Origin: Adiantum capillus-veneris
Taxonomy: Eukaryota; Streptophyta; Polypodiopsida; Polypodiales; Pteridaceae
NCBI GenBank assembly: GCA_014529385.2
Contig: CM043944.1
Location: 65,920,895 to 65,984,894, forward strand
DNA: 64,000 bases
Direction of reading: 5' to 3'
The position numbers and the translations under genes are program-made. Positions 45,465-57,744 of this stretch are shown here, in pieces (the first letter of the stretch is position 1; every line of letters begins with the position of its first letter). A model generated the notes under the pieces. That model saw only the letters and a program-made list of their open reading frames with translations, was not told the origin of the DNA and made no database searches.

Positions 45465-46642
45465 ATGGCAACGTCATCAACTAACATGGAGGAAAATATT
45501 GCATGCTCGTGCACGCTCTGCAAGTATCAAATCCTGCGCAAGCGTAGGATATGTAATGAGCATGTGCACAAGTACGGAGAGTTTGCTAGAGAAACCGTAC
45601 AGAATCTACTATACGACTCCTACGGAACGGGCATTGATTTTTGTGACATAGCACCTACATCTGAGAGAGAGAGAGAGAAAAGGATTTTCCGTGAAGGTCC
45701 GACCAATATAGAGCCAAGGATGGAAGCAGAAAAGAGCTTACAGCAGACAGAAGATGACGGCATGGAGGAGATGCTAGACGCCTTCTTCCAGAAAAGCGAG
45801 GAGAACGCTAACGAAGCATCACCAGAAGCCATGCGCCTATCTCCTGAAGACATGTTGAGGAAGTTGGCACGTCAACCAATCTATGAAGGCGCCAAAATAT
45901 CTGTGCTTCGTACTTGTCTGCCGTTTTGAATCTTCAATCAGTGTACGGGTGGTCAGATGCAAGCGTCACTGCTTTGTTTAGGTACGTAATTTACAAAAGA
46001 GATTTTCCGATTGCAACGGTGACGTGCTTGGGGAGCTTTTTAATTTAATGTGGCTTAAACAGGTTGTTGCGGGAGCAACTTCTCCTAGCTAGCAATGAAA
46101 TTCCCCCCTCCAGGCCAGACGCAAAGCAACTATTGACCTCAGTTGGCTTGGACTACAACAAGATTCATGCATGTCCAAATGATTGCATTCTTTTTTGCAA
46201 TGAATTCGCAGATTGTCTATCGTGTCCTAAGTGCAAAGCAATGCGCTACAAACAAGATGCGGTTGGTGAGACGGTGCCAGCTAAAGTGTTGCGGCATTTC
46301 CCTATTATTTCTAGGATAAAAATCATGTTTTGTTGTGGTTCCATTGCAAAGTTGATGCAGTGGCATTCTACCAATAGATCCACTGACGCAACATTTAGGG
46401 TGCCCCCAACTGATTCAAAGGCTTGGAGGCACATTGAAGATACCTGGCCACATTTTAAGAGTGAACCACGCAATTTGCGTTTAGGCATGGCAATGGATGG
46501 AGTCAATCCATTTGGCTTGAGAAGCTCGTCATGGAGCAACAGAGGTTTTGACACCTTTCGCTATGAGTTTGTGAGTTTCCAATCCAATCCTAGCTATGGC
46601 GTTTTTTTAAACGTGATGAATCATGTATTCTTATTACTTTGA
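45465..46642 (+). pseudogene. TnpD-type CACTA transposase, N-terminal part
   Basis: TnpD-type proteins cut and join CACTA ends. Exon 1 (45465-45981) opens MATSSTNMEENIACSCTLC, with several Cys and His (CSCTLCKYQILRKRRICNEHVH). It leads into PIYEGAKISVLRTCL and then, after a one-base frameshift at about 45915-45930, NLQSVYGWSDASVTALFR. An 81-bp GT-AG intron (45982-46062) joins F-R to LLREQLL in frame. Exon 2 has the hallmark order LDYNKIHACPNDCILF, CPKCKAMRY, VPAKVLRHFPIISR and NLRLGMAMDGVNPFGLRSSS. Homology to the family stops after SSSWS; the remaining 28 codons are unrelated, so the catalytic half is deleted. Confidence 0.88.
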
Positions 46643-46668
46643 TTTTTGTATAAACGCAAAATCTTGCG

Positions 46669-46791
46669 ATGCATCGAGCCCCGACACGCCAGGAGGAGAC
46701 AAATGGATATCGCAGAGGTATCTATGAAGTATTGAATGATCTTGATGCTTCAGGAGAGCCTGTAGACTGGGAGGCCTTAGAGTCTCGTTGA
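46669..46791 (+). CDS. possible terminal exon of the CACTA gene
   Basis: A 40-codon open frame ends NDLDASGEPVDWEALESR and TGA. It follows the truncated transposase in the same orientation and is compositionally protein-like, whereas the next 180 bp are not. It may be the retained 3' exon after internal deletion. No family match is claimed. Confidence 0.35.
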   Translation: MHRAPTRQEETNGYRRGIYEVLNDLDASGEPVDWEALESR

Positions 46792-46975
46792 TCGATTGAG
46801 GTGAGACGTTAATATGTGTGAGTTGATTTAATTGATAAGTATATGTGAAGTAATATCAATACTAATTTTGTGACTTGCCCTATGTGCAGGTTGTGACACG
46901 TAGTCATCAGTGGATTTTATATATATGCTTTGTGAGACACAGACACGCTTCTGTGTCTCTTTTTTCTATAGACAT

Positions 46976-47220
46976 ATATGGTTATGGTTATTGTTCAGAC
47001 ATGGTTATGGTTATTGTTTTCCTTATGGTTATCGCTATTGTCATTGTATAGACATGGTTATTTCTCCTATTCTTGTATAGACATGGTTATGGTTATGGTT
47101 ATTGTTTTGTTTATGGTTATGTTTAACTTTCTGGTTATGCTTATGGTTATTGTTTTTTTTATGGTTATGGTTATCTGGATTATGGTTTTGATCAATATGG
47201 TTATGGCCGGTTATGGTTTT
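46976..47220. repeat. (GGTTAT)n-based minisatellite
   Basis: Imperfect repeats of TATGGT/GGTTAT units, with interspersed TGTTTT and ATAGACATGG blocks, fill about 245 bp. The Val-Met-rich frame seen here is a repeat artefact. Confidence 0.9.
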
Positions 47221-47390
47221 GCACAAAGTTCATTTCATTTCTTTCAGAGGCCTTAAATCTCATGTGAGATCCTACATGGATAGCATGTAGAAGGCGTATA
47301 CATATGTTTTTTTTTGAAAAGTTTATGTTAAAACGAAGGAAACTCTGCCGAAATTTTTACGAAAGCACGGTTGATTTTGGTGCTGCTCGC

Positions 47391-47480
47391 TTTCTTGGAC
47401 AGAGGATAGGCAGTCTGGCTGTGGCTATGTCCATATTTTCACTAGGCACAGGCCAGGCTGCCTGTCCTCTGCCCAAGAAA
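47391..47480. other. 29-bp inverted repeat (hairpin) near the CACTA 3' end
   Basis: TTTCTTGGACAGAGGATAGG (47391 onward) and its complement ending at 47480 form arms of 29 bp with three mismatches around a 32-bp loop. It lies just inside the right subterminal repeats and could be the footprint of a small inverted-repeat element. Confidence 0.8.
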
Positions 47481-48643
47481 ATTCTTTTTTGTTATGGTCG
47501 TCGCAATCTGCGTCGCTAACCCCGTCGAAATATGCGTTGATAACAGTAACTTTCGACGTTTATATCGACGCATATTGCGATGTTTTTTTAGGGACACGTA
47601 TTTCGATGATTTTTTCGACGAGGTGAGTCGAAACCTGCGTCGAAGGCCCCCTTTTTTGTTGTAGTGAGTCCATAGCCTCAAAAGTGACTTACCAACTCCA
47701 CACGCCATTTAGTCACAAAAGGCGGTGATTTCAGAGTCGACAAAGCACGAAGTGATGCCGAGACAACAAAACTTTACCAAATTCAATTTAAGACTTGTTT
47801 TAGATGTATTGAATATGTCTAGGTCATCAAATTTTCAAGTGTAGCAAAAAAATTGAGTGTTGCAAGTAATTGGGATTATTTACTTCTATACTTTTTAGAC
47901 TTGAAAATGGTACCTTCACTTCACCTATCACCTTTACACATCTATTACATGACACATTTCAAGTATGAGCCAAAATGAACAAGAAAAATTTGAAAATTGT
48001 CAAAAAATGCAAAGGAGTCCTTCCAATCCAAATTTTGAGTTATGTGTCACATTTATCCAAATCCCCCATATCTCATACACATGGTCTACATCAAGCCTAG
48101 AACCAAGTTTCACCAAAAATTATTCATTTTTATAAAAAGGTAAATAAGCAAGATTATTTAATTTCTTGCCAAAATGAGTGAAAATTGTAACTTTGACCTT
48201 AAGGTACCAAAGCACATGATGTCCTAAGCCCACTGACCAAATTTGAGCTAATTTGGATCTCAACAACTCAAAATCCCTTTATATCTTTTGTTTCAGAAAC
48301 TGAAAGCCTAAATCTGGTACCATTTCCACCCCTTTCACTCAATTGAGCCCACACTTCACTCAGAGCACCTAATTCCTATATTTCAAGCCTATCATGTCAA
48401 ACTTGCAAAAAGTTGGAAAAAATCCTCAACTGTTAATAATTGTGATTATTTACTTTTGTTGTAAATTTTTTCTTGAACTTTATGCTTTTGATCTTTACAT
48501 GTTTTTATGCATCTATACATGCTCCAAAAAAATTGATTTGAAGCCAAATGGACTCAATTTGTCGGCAATTCAGACTCAAGGGCATTTTAGAGCAAAATTT
48601 GCAGAATTTTTTAACTTTGGCACTGTATTCACTTAATTGTGCA

Positions 48644-51600
48644 ATGCAAGCTGCCAAGAAGGCCAAGAAAAGGGTGTCCCAAAAAGAGAAGGTGCAAGAG
48701 CTACCACCCTACCAACTAGACCCAAGTTCAATAAAGACAGCCAAGGCAACATACTTGTCAAGAGAACAGCTTGAAGAAAACAATACAACAGTTTTCACTG
48801 GTAGGTTTAAGAGTGAATAAGGAAACCAAGTAGAATCACAACTGCTACCGAAAGAGATATATGATGCAGCTGCAAAGTCAGACACAAAAGAAGCCAATAG
48901 AAGGCTGGGCCTCAGAGACTTCTATGACCAGGAACCATGCGGTGTGGATTTTGAGAAATCCTATGAGTTATTGTCTACTATTAAAGAGGATGGATCATCC
49001 CAAATCACTGACCAACAAGGGCAAAAAGTAGAAGTGGTAATCACAAAGGCAATTGTGGCTAAGGCACTGAAGTTGCAAACTGAAGGGATGACAATGTGGG
49101 CCCAAGATAGAAAGACAACAGGCACATTCACCAAGGAGACTGCTGCTCCAACTTTTTTCCACCTCATGCAAAGGCAAGTGGAAGAACCAACATTTCTATA
49201 CCATCAACACTTCCACTTTTTAGCAAAGAGTTCGCCACGGTACACCACCCCAAATAATGCGGTTGCGATACCTTAACCCAAGTGTTGAAATCGACAACCA
49301 GGCGGCCAATTGATCATGTGTACTATGTGCTAACAACATTGAAGGGCACCAAGAAAGAAGGTAAAATCACCTATCTAGGTGCGCCTGAAGTATTGATGAG
49401 AATAGCATATCATGCTATAGCATGGCTGACAATTTGCTGGCAGCCCTAGATCAGAATACATGGATTGTGTCCGCACATCCTTCTCCAAGAACTACGCGTT
49501 CATCAAAGAGAGTATATAAGTCAGATGAAGAATATGCCAAAAGCTCCCACCAAGCTCATAGTAGTGAGAGCTCGAACAACAAGGAAAGGCGAGCCAGAGT
49601 TGAAGATATGAAGAAGAAAGCTGTAGCTGCACACCAAGAAGAACCTCATCAAAAGAAGGAGAGGTTTGAAAGAGAAAAACAAACGTATGAAAGAAGTCGC
49701 CAAGCTGCAGGGAGGACCCGGAAAAGTGGGTTCCAAGAGAAATAAGGGGACCTATAAACAAGAACTGTGCAAGGAAGGAAGCAAACGACCCCACAAACTT
49801 CCTTGACTGCAAGTATGCAGAGGCAAAAGCCATCAAGTTAAAAGAAGCTCAAGAAGCTGAGAGGAAAGCAAGAGAAGACGCGGCCGAGCAACAAAGACAA
49901 ATGGAGGCTACAAAACAAGGTGAGACACAACACTATCAAGAGGAGATGTCTCCAAATCCAACCTCACCCGCTACGAAATAGGCAGACCACCCAATGCAAA
50001 GCCCTGACCCTTCACCAATAGCTAGACCCAATGAGGGTGAGGAAGCCAAAGAAAAAGAGCCTAAACACGAGGAACATGCAGCAATAAGTTTTGAACAACC
50101 AAGGCCAACCGAACAAAGAGAGTTAGAACCATCTATGACCACCCAAAACCACAGCGGCATCCACAAAGCCTCAAGCAACTAAAGTAGTCGAGGAAACCGC
50201 AATGCCTCAAGGGGAAGAACAACCCCCGCCGCAACAACAAACAGCCACCACAACACCGCCCAACAAGCGACACCCTGAAACTGCTGAAACATTTAGGTAG
50301 CCTACATAGTGTGAAGAATAGGAGACACGCGACAAAGCCATAATGCAAGTCAAAAAATATGCCAAGCACATGCAACAGATGACAGTAACAGTACGAACAG
50401 CAGCACTTAGCGGTAGTGCTAAGGTTAGAGAGCTGGAGCTTGTCATCGATACTCTATAAGGAGAGCTAGATGACATGATGATTATTATTTCATATTTACA
50501 GAGACAAGTCAAGGAGCTAAAAGATGAAGCCGAACAACACCAGCTAGCCAAACAGAAGCAACAGAAAGAAATGGAGGAGCTAGGAAGACTTCTAACAAAG
50601 TTATCAGATGCATGCAAGACCAAAGATCAACAAGTGACAAAGGTAACAAATGAACTCCTAATCACAACTCTGTCAATACAAAAGATCCAAGTGCAGCTCG
50701 ATGTAGCAAATGATTCTTTGCAATACTCAAAGAAAAGGATCAATGATCAGGCATCTTTTTTGAGACACATCAGAGAAAATCCTGCTGTCGCTTCAATAAA
50801 AGGTACAGATGAAGTCTATAAGACTTTCGAAAAGAAAAACAAGCAACTTGAGCTAGAGAAAAGCTATGAGAAGAAGAAGATTTTCAGGTACCACTGACTG
50901 ATGCTGAGCAAGTGCCCATTGTTGAGCTTTCTAAAGCCAAGGAAGATGCACTCAAAGAACAGGTTGCCCTGGAGACGGATACAAAATGGAAAGCAGCGAT
51001 GGATTGGGAGTTGAGAGTTCTGCACTCAGTTAATGTCACTCAACTCACTCCCAACCAAATCAATGCACAATGGCATCAACAATCATCGCCATACCCCTTG
51101 ATCAATGTAGAACTATTACAGGTAAAAGAAATATTATACAAGGATATGCAGACAATAGGCACAGAAGATGTCCACCCCAAGTGGAGAAAGAGCTGGTTGA
51201 ACAAGAATCCAAGATATATGATTCTGTTCACAAGAGCACTTCCACACTACAAAAAGACCCAAATTTTCGTCTTGTACCAAGGGTAAGGACATGGAAATCA
51301 TGTGAAGCATTGAAAAAGAAGCGGCCTACATAGTTAAACTATCCACGAGGAATAGCAACAAAGGAATACATGGTGAGAACCCTAACGAGCGCAATGACTT
51401 TCTTCAAAAGCCTTCCTAACCTATTATGTGCCATGTTATATAAAATTTACAGAATGCTGCTCACATGTATTCAAGCCTTTCATGAGCCACAGCAAGCAAG
51501 AGCTCCATGGATGTCGTTCCTCAAAGGCAATAAGAGCCTCTGCTATGACTTAAGTGGCCATCCTTCCGAAGAAGTCCTTTACGGCTTCTACACCAGATGC

Positions 51601-51690
51601 ATGTTTCTGCCCTCAAGTAATATGTTGGCATTTGAGGAAGCATTTTATAAGGTTTCTTCACTTGGCGAACAAAGATATTTGGGCCATTGA
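48644..51690 (+). pseudogene. E1 coding region, copy C (best preserved)
   Basis: Segment 1 (48644-49276, about 211 codons) has one TAA at 48818-48820 (GAA in copy B) and otherwise reads through LRDFYDQEPC, YELLSTIKEDGSSQITDQ and VEEPTFLYHQHFHFLAK. Segment 2 (49422-49745) is Lys/Arg/Glu-rich. A P/T/E-rich linker follows (49994-50182). Segment 4 (50475-50897, 140 codons) is an uninterrupted coiled coil (LKDEAEQHQLAKQKQQKEME; KTKDQQVTKVTNELL). Segments 5 and 6 (50912-51690) hold VTQLTPNQINAQWHQQ, ALPHYKKTQIFVLYQG and a Cys-containing CMFLPSSNMLAFEEAFYK. Three copies preserve the same order, so this was once a real protein of perhaps 900-1000 residues. The family is unknown to me. Confidence 0.65.
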
Positions 51691-51815
51691 TAAGCTACCT
51701 CACATCTAGATTTTTTGGCTATTTAGCAATTGAGCTTTAAAACAGGGTCACCATGCCGTTCTTGCAGGTTCTTGACAAAGAAAGAAGAATCAGATATGAG
51801 AAAGCCTTATACGCA

Positions 51816-53146
51816 CTTAACACTAGGTTCGTAACCTAACAGGACATAAAAGTGTTCTTCCAAGGTTTTGAAAAAAACCTCCAAAACCATAGTAGATCCA
51901 CTCATTTTGTATAATCCTTTCATGAGGTTATAGTTCAAGGCCTACTACACATGGAAAAATATAAGAAACTTGTAAAATTTCTCATATTTTGGTCACACCA
52001 AGCCTCCAAAGTTGATGGACCAGTACATTTTCATCAAAACAGTCATTTCTTACGTTTTGTTGCATAAAAATAAGATTAGGGATTTTTGTATGACTTGAGA
52101 TAAATTCCCTAGTTAACTTCAATGGGTTGGTGATCAGAACATATGATTGCTTCTCACTCACTATTTTTTGTTTTGTCAAAAGAAATAGGTACAAAAAAGT
52201 TGAATTTTTACCATTCTGCAAACCTATCATCAAAGTTTCTATAGCCACGCTCAATACAAATAATATATGCATGTTTTCTTAGTTCCCTATTGTCTTTTAG
52301 GTTCATAAGGAGTCATGGAGCATGCCAAAAGAATAATACATCTCTTACCAAGGGGAATCTTGGGGACAAAGATGAAGTGCTAAATACAACAAACATGGAA
52401 AAACTGGGTTCAACATTATGAGTTGTAGAATCCCATAGAAACTATTCAATATCTAGCCAAATTTCATCCTTATGACTAGATATGGTTACTACCTAAAAAA
52501 TTCATGTAGTTGTCACAAGAAACTAACAATATTGAAAAAGCTATACTTGATATACTAGAATGTTTCGTTTTCTTCTATAATTGAAAAAATCAACCATCGT
52601 TGTGTACTATGCAAAATAGGGTATTAGGTGCCCAAAACTCAAGGAATATTAGCTTTATGTTACAATATGCGACATAGAAAATCAAAACTTCATTTGGATA
52701 TCATGAAAGCCACCAAAAAAATCATAGAAGAGCTAAAATTGGCTAAAAAACTGGATTTGACCATTTTTGTAATTTGGTCATAAGTTACAACTTTAACATT
52801 TATTTCTCCCTAGAAGCATCAGGACATGTTGAGGACTACTAAAGATAGTTCTCTAGCATTATAGACGTCACAAACATGAATTCTAGAGTGGTACAGTTGC
52901 AAAAAGTTGAAAAAATCCAAAAACAGGACCTGTTTTTTCACACAGTTTAGGTTGTGAAATGTTGTGCAAGGACAAGGTTAAAGATGGAATTGATATTCCA
53001 AAAAAATGTCGAGTTTTTTTCAGCTCATGAGACAACTTTCTAGATAGATAGCACCTCAAAATCCATTTTGAAACTCTTGACATAATTCAAGGAAAATGGT
53101 CACTTAACAGGACATAAAAGTGTCCCATTACCAACCTAGTGTTAAA
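51816..53146. mobile_element. 1.3-kb non-autonomous TIR element inside E1 copy C
   Basis: It is absent at the corresponding site in copy B. The left end TTAACACTAGGTTCGTAA (51817-51834) and right end TTACCAACCTAGTGTTAA (53128-53145) are inverted repeats with one mismatch in 18. Just inside, TAACAGGACATAAAAGTGT occurs near both ends in direct orientation (51836-51854 and 53105-53123). The interior is AT-rich and non-coding. No clear target duplication could be defined because the flanks differ from copy B, so the superfamily is undetermined. Confidence 0.75.
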
Positions 53147-53231
53147 GACTACCTCTCCAGTCGTCAACCCAAAGACTACTTCAGCCCATGAAGTTGTATC
53201 AAGAGACGACATAGTCGAGGGGGGGGGGGGG

Positions 53232-55028
53232 GGTTAGCAACAAGCTAACTCGGACACCATTTTTCATAGCCGGGGCTACAAGCTTCCAGACTGTATCAAC
53301 TTGTCTTTAGTTAGAGCTCTCAGATTATTAGTTTTGACCACCAAAAACCTTGGCTAAGGTATAAAAACCAATTTTTGTAAGTTTTTGGATAATAGATACA
53401 CAGTGTGAGCTAACGATGCTCAGTTCTCTCCTTCTCATGCTTCCTAGTCCCTTCCCGGTTGTCACATTTCAGTCGCGTATGTTGAGTTACAACCGTAGAT
53501 AAGAGCTCTATGCATTGACGTAAGCATTTCATGGTAATCCATAGCTTTTGGTGTCGCCAACCCGAGGCCTAATTTCATCATAAGTGATAATTTAAACTTC
53601 AAAATCATAAACTAAGTATAGATGGGTATTGGGGCATCATTGCTAAGCATTTAGATGCATTGTGGGTCGAAAATGACTAGGTCAAAAACTCATTGTTGTT
53701 AATAATTGTGATTTTTTCACTTGACCTAGAGTGAGATTTGAAACCATAAGCATGTGTGCTTAGCTATTATAAACATGTCCTAGAAGTTATGCAATTTTTG
53801 GATGTCGTTTGATGCTGTAACGGATGTGATTTTTTTTTCGATGAGCGATTAGCTTTTGGTGATTTCAAGCATTTAAGTGTACCTCGAGTTTCATGCGAGT
53901 TGTTTGTTGTTTTCCAACAGATTGGCAACAGTGTAGCTTTGTCCCATGGATTGACAATGGTTCTCGCTATGTCTGCAATAAGATAGGAGTGAGGTTAGAC
54001 ACCCGTCCCACAAGGGCATCTCCCTAGACTTTTCTCAAAAAGGGTGGCACGTAAGTTGCATTGTATGCTATATGGGATACAATGAACGGACGTATAATAT
54101 GGTGCTACATCATCAAAATCATTGTTTCATATAGTTTCTTATTCATGCAATCAAAGTATAATTTATCAAAGTATAATTTCTATATTTTGATCGTAATAAA
54201 TTGTTCTATATTATATTGATTTGTGATCCTTTTATCATTGTGGGCTTTTTTATTGAAAATTTTGTATTGATTTCTTCCTAGAGGTGAACTCTAAAACCAA
54301 AGAACAAAAAAAAGTATTTTTATGTTCAATGAGCTTTTAATTAGAAATAAAGTCTATTTTAGTAACAAAAAATCAAAAATAAGTTTACACTATGATATTT
54401 AGACATATTGGTTAATTTATTTTGGGTAGTGTAAATTAGTTAGAGTAAATTTATTGAATGCTTACTGTGTGTAGAAAACGTTCACATTTGAAAGTGATTC
54501 AATTTAGTAGTTAACTATTTGTGTACACTTGTGCTCACAATTAAAAGTAACTAGGTAGACTTAACTCGTGGCTTCATGCCAAGTGTAGAGCAATGCTCAC
54601 ATATTGGAGGTGATTTATGTAAGTAGAATACTGATTGCTTGCATTGTGTAGAGTTTGATTCACATTTGGAAGTGGTGTAGGTAAGGCAAACAAAATTATC
54701 TCTCACTCGTAGAGTTTGACTCACACTTGAAGGTCATTTAAGTAGGTTTACAGGATTTCCTACCATGAGCAGAGTTTACTCACACTTGAAGGCTTATAGA
54801 TGTAATTTAGGTGATTCTTTGTTGTGTAGAGTGAAAACTCACACTGAAGATGAATTTTTAAGATTTAATTAACAATATATTTTGAAATGTCAATGCTATG
54901 AACATTGTATGGTTGTTGATTTTTATATAATAAAGCATTGGTAATGATTTGGTTTTTGAATAGAGTAGGAATGGTTTGTATAGATTGAAACTAGTTTGAG
55001 CTATAGTGTTGATGGATAGTTTTGTTGA
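53232..55028 (+). repeat. E1 3' LTR-like section, copy C
   Basis: Homologous to 37291-39057 across its length, including the TATA box region and the ~60-bp tandem array (about 54469-54860). Homology ends at GATAGTTTTGTTGA. Confidence 0.55.
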
Positions 55029-55086
55029 TGTTCATAGACCCCTTTACAATATGATGAAAGGATACTAGTGAAGCTACATAGATGAA

Positions 55087-56860
55087 TTGATAACAAGAAA
55101 GACCTCATCGAGATTTAGGTTTAGTTCTTGTGACCACAAATTTAGCAGGAATGCACACAGGATAAAAGCACGTGTGTTTAAAATACCTCAAAAGTTGCTG
55201 ACTTGCAAAAACCCTCCCAAAGGTATTCAAGAAAAAATTTGTGAATGGGTGCTCAAGGAAAAGAAAAAAGTATGTTAGTCCAAAAGTACTCAGTTCAATG
55301 AGAGAGAGGGATGTGAAGATGAAGTAGATCAGCCCCTCTGTGCATGGTGAACAATACTCCCTCTCTATACTACATACAATCATGCATCTGGTGTTTCAAA
55401 CCCCACACCTACCTGTTATCATTTAAAAGGATGTGGTGTAACCTCAATTGGTGGCCAACAGGTGCATAGTACTTTTACTTTGCATCAGAAATTTGATAAG
55501 AAATGGTTGCTTGAACCGCATACTAAATTGGACTCAAGATTTTGTTTCTTGTGAAATTCCCTTTAGTGTAATCCGTAATCCTATCTTAAAGGATGCTTTG
55601 ATTAGCACAACAAAGAAAGGATTTGTGGCACTTGATTATAACAAGATGGATACAAAATATATAGATAAACCCAAAGCTTCATCAAAGAGCATTTTGAAGC
55701 GCACATTTGTTAAGTACATTTCACTGTACAAATGTACACTTTCTCTTGATGGATGGAAAAATGTAAAATGAAACCTTGATAATGTGATTTTCATTTGTCT
55801 AAGGGCTCCATTGTCATTGAAGAAATTGATACATCCCTAAAAGAAAAAAGAAAAAAATTCTAGTAGGTATCTATGAGCGTGCATTCTCAAAAGTTGTTGG
55901 GCCAAAAAATGTTATTGCCATTGTCATAGAAAATTCATCTAACTACAAAGGTGTAGGGCATGCAATAAAAAACAAGTATCACGAGCTTACCTAGGTTCCA
56001 TGTGCTACCCACACTTTGAATTTGATTCCGAGAGATTTTGGAGAAGTGTCGTCTGTGAGGCAAACTTTAATAGGCACTAATCATGTTATCAAACTCAGTA
56101 GAGAGCATGCTTCTACTTATGCTCTATTTAGAACTAAGTCCCCCGGCAAGAATCTCTAGATCTTTTGTGAGAAATGGTTTATGATGAATTTCTACATTCT
56201 TAAAATTTTGCAATAGGTTAAGCCGATCCTTTGTGAAATGGTTTAAGATAGAAGATGGGATATTTGGGTTGACAAGTATCCCCACTATGAACCAAAACCA
56301 CTAAGTGCTTTCAGCTTGTGAACTATCATGTGTTCTCGAGAAATTTGTAAACATTTATGACTCTTAAAGAGCCTTTCATGAATCTAGTATGCTTGGTTGA
56401 TAAAAATGCATTCATGTTTGGGTGGTTCTACTGGTACATACATGAGGTTGTTCCCAAGCTAAAAGAGAGCACATCCTCTGCAATACGAGAGAAAAACATG
56501 CTATTCACTTTTGCTGAGAAACACTAGGATCAATTACACACCCCTTTACATGGAACATGCTTTGTATTGGATTCAAATTTTCAAATGCACAATCAATCTG
56601 CTAATAATGAGGTCATCAATAATGTTAAGAAATTGTGTGCAGCATAGCTATTGGGTGAGCTAGATGGAAAGGTATAGCTTACACGCAGAGGATAACTTAC
56701 ACCAATAGACAAGGGATTTTAGGGGATCCATATATGGCACATATATAAAATCAAGACATCGAGGGCACTTGTTTGGTGTAAGGATTATGGTTGGGAGAAA
56801 GTGGAGCTACAACACGTTTTCAGAATGTGTGGGGTCTAGCTGGAAAGGTGAGGAACCTCT
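55087..56860 (+). pseudogene. hAT-type transposase relic (BED finger, DUF659-like, C-terminal fragments)
   Basis: hAT transposases excise and reinsert elements with 8-bp duplications. A BED-like finger stands at 55117-55245 (FSSCDHKFSRNAHRIKARV, with the expected first Cys lost). A DUF659-like region follows (55530-56060): CEIPFSVIRNPILKDAL, CTLSLDGWKNVK, then after frame changes VVGPKNVIAIVIENSSNYKG and VPCATHTLNLIPRDFGE, matching the usual D-N-A-x-N and TPCAAH segments. A C-terminal piece (about 56515-56585) reads DQLHTPLHGTCFVLDSNF. Numerous stops and shifts make it non-functional. TIRs and target duplication were not found. Confidence 0.75.
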
Positions 56861-57029
56861 GGCTAGGAGAGTTCATGATGAGAATCACAAATACTTTGTG
56901 AAACATTGTTTATGGGAAATCACTAACCCTCTCCCTAAATATGGTTTCCAATATAAGAGCGTTCATGACAAAAAAAGTCCCAAACCCTCTCTCCTATCGT
57001 GCTTGGAATCTGCTTGTTTCCATAGTTGA

Positions 57030-57744
57030 GATTGTGATGAAAGAATCATGAAATTACATTCAATTTCACTTGAAAAGATCAATAAAAAACACTTAAGTCT
57101 CATCCATGAAACCTGAATTCTCATACAAGCACAAATAACAATTAAAACCCAAACCTCTTTCATGGAATCATGTAGCCTCGCCCCCAATTATAAAGGTGTA
57201 AATTTTTCCACTAAAAACCAGCATTCTCTCTCTTACCCACAGAATTCTAAGCTGATGTGTCAAATTTTGGGCCATTTTTCCACTTTGGACCAAAACTAGG
57301 TCATTTTCAGTTCATTTTTTATCCAAAAAATGCCATTTTTAATGTGAAAATTCCCAGACAGAGTTTTAAAAATCTCTAAATTTGTGGGATCACTTGCCAC
57401 CATGAAACACTTGGAATATGTACATCATAAAACCAAAGTAGGAATCTTATCAAGTGGAAAACCATGCAATAGCATCACATCCAAGGTCACGACTCCCCAA
57501 ATTCGTATGTACATAATAGCGATCGTAGTAGCCGCTTGAGCTTAGATCACAATATGTACATGATTTTTTTTATTTCCATACATCAAAATACATCAAAATT
57601 GAGGTGAATGTTTTTATTTCACTTTGTGCATGTTCCACAACACCACATCCACCCCCTTTGAACCTGCACATCCTCCGGTATGTGCCGCAATAGTAGTTGT
57701 TATGCATTAAAACTCATGGTCAAACACCACTTTATCCTCATTTT
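57030..57744. other. unassigned AT-rich interval
   Basis: It lies between the hAT relic and the integrase end of the gypsy relic. As it lies 3' of the gypsy pol it could contain that element's LTR, but no terminal TG...CA pair or polypurine tract was identified. Confidence 0.4.

Larger units (their letters stand above)
43509..47666 (+). mobile_element. CACTA (En/Spm-type) transposon, internally deleted
   Basis: The termini are CACTACAACA at 43509-43518 and its reverse complement TGTTGTAGTG at 47657-47666. Subterminal regions on both sides are rich in a TCGACG-containing motif in both orientations (43525-43715 and 47521-47645; for example TATATCGACGG), as expected for transposase-binding arrays. 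The flanks AAT (43506-43508) and AGT (47667-47669) match at two of three bases, so the 3-bp duplication may have mutated. The interior holds a truncated TnpD-type transposase gene (45465-46642), long GA repeats and a hexamer minisatellite. The missing catalytic portion makes it non-autonomous. Confidence 0.9.
47667..55028 (+). mobile_element. E1 repeat, copy C
   Basis: Collinear with copy B: leader (47667-48643), coding region (48644-51690), G-tract (about 53220-53233) and LTR-like section (53232-55028; TATA box TATAAAAA at 53360-53367). It differs by a 1.3-kb TIR element (51816-53146). It also keeps 3' coding sequence that copy B has lost around 37240 (IRYEKALYA before the insertion and TSPVVNPKTT after it). 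Its left edge coincides with the end of the CACTA element. Confidence 0.65.

Noticed and set aside
46978-47256. 92-codon Val-Met-rich frame resembling a membrane protein
   Set aside because: It is a translation of the GGTTAT minisatellite.
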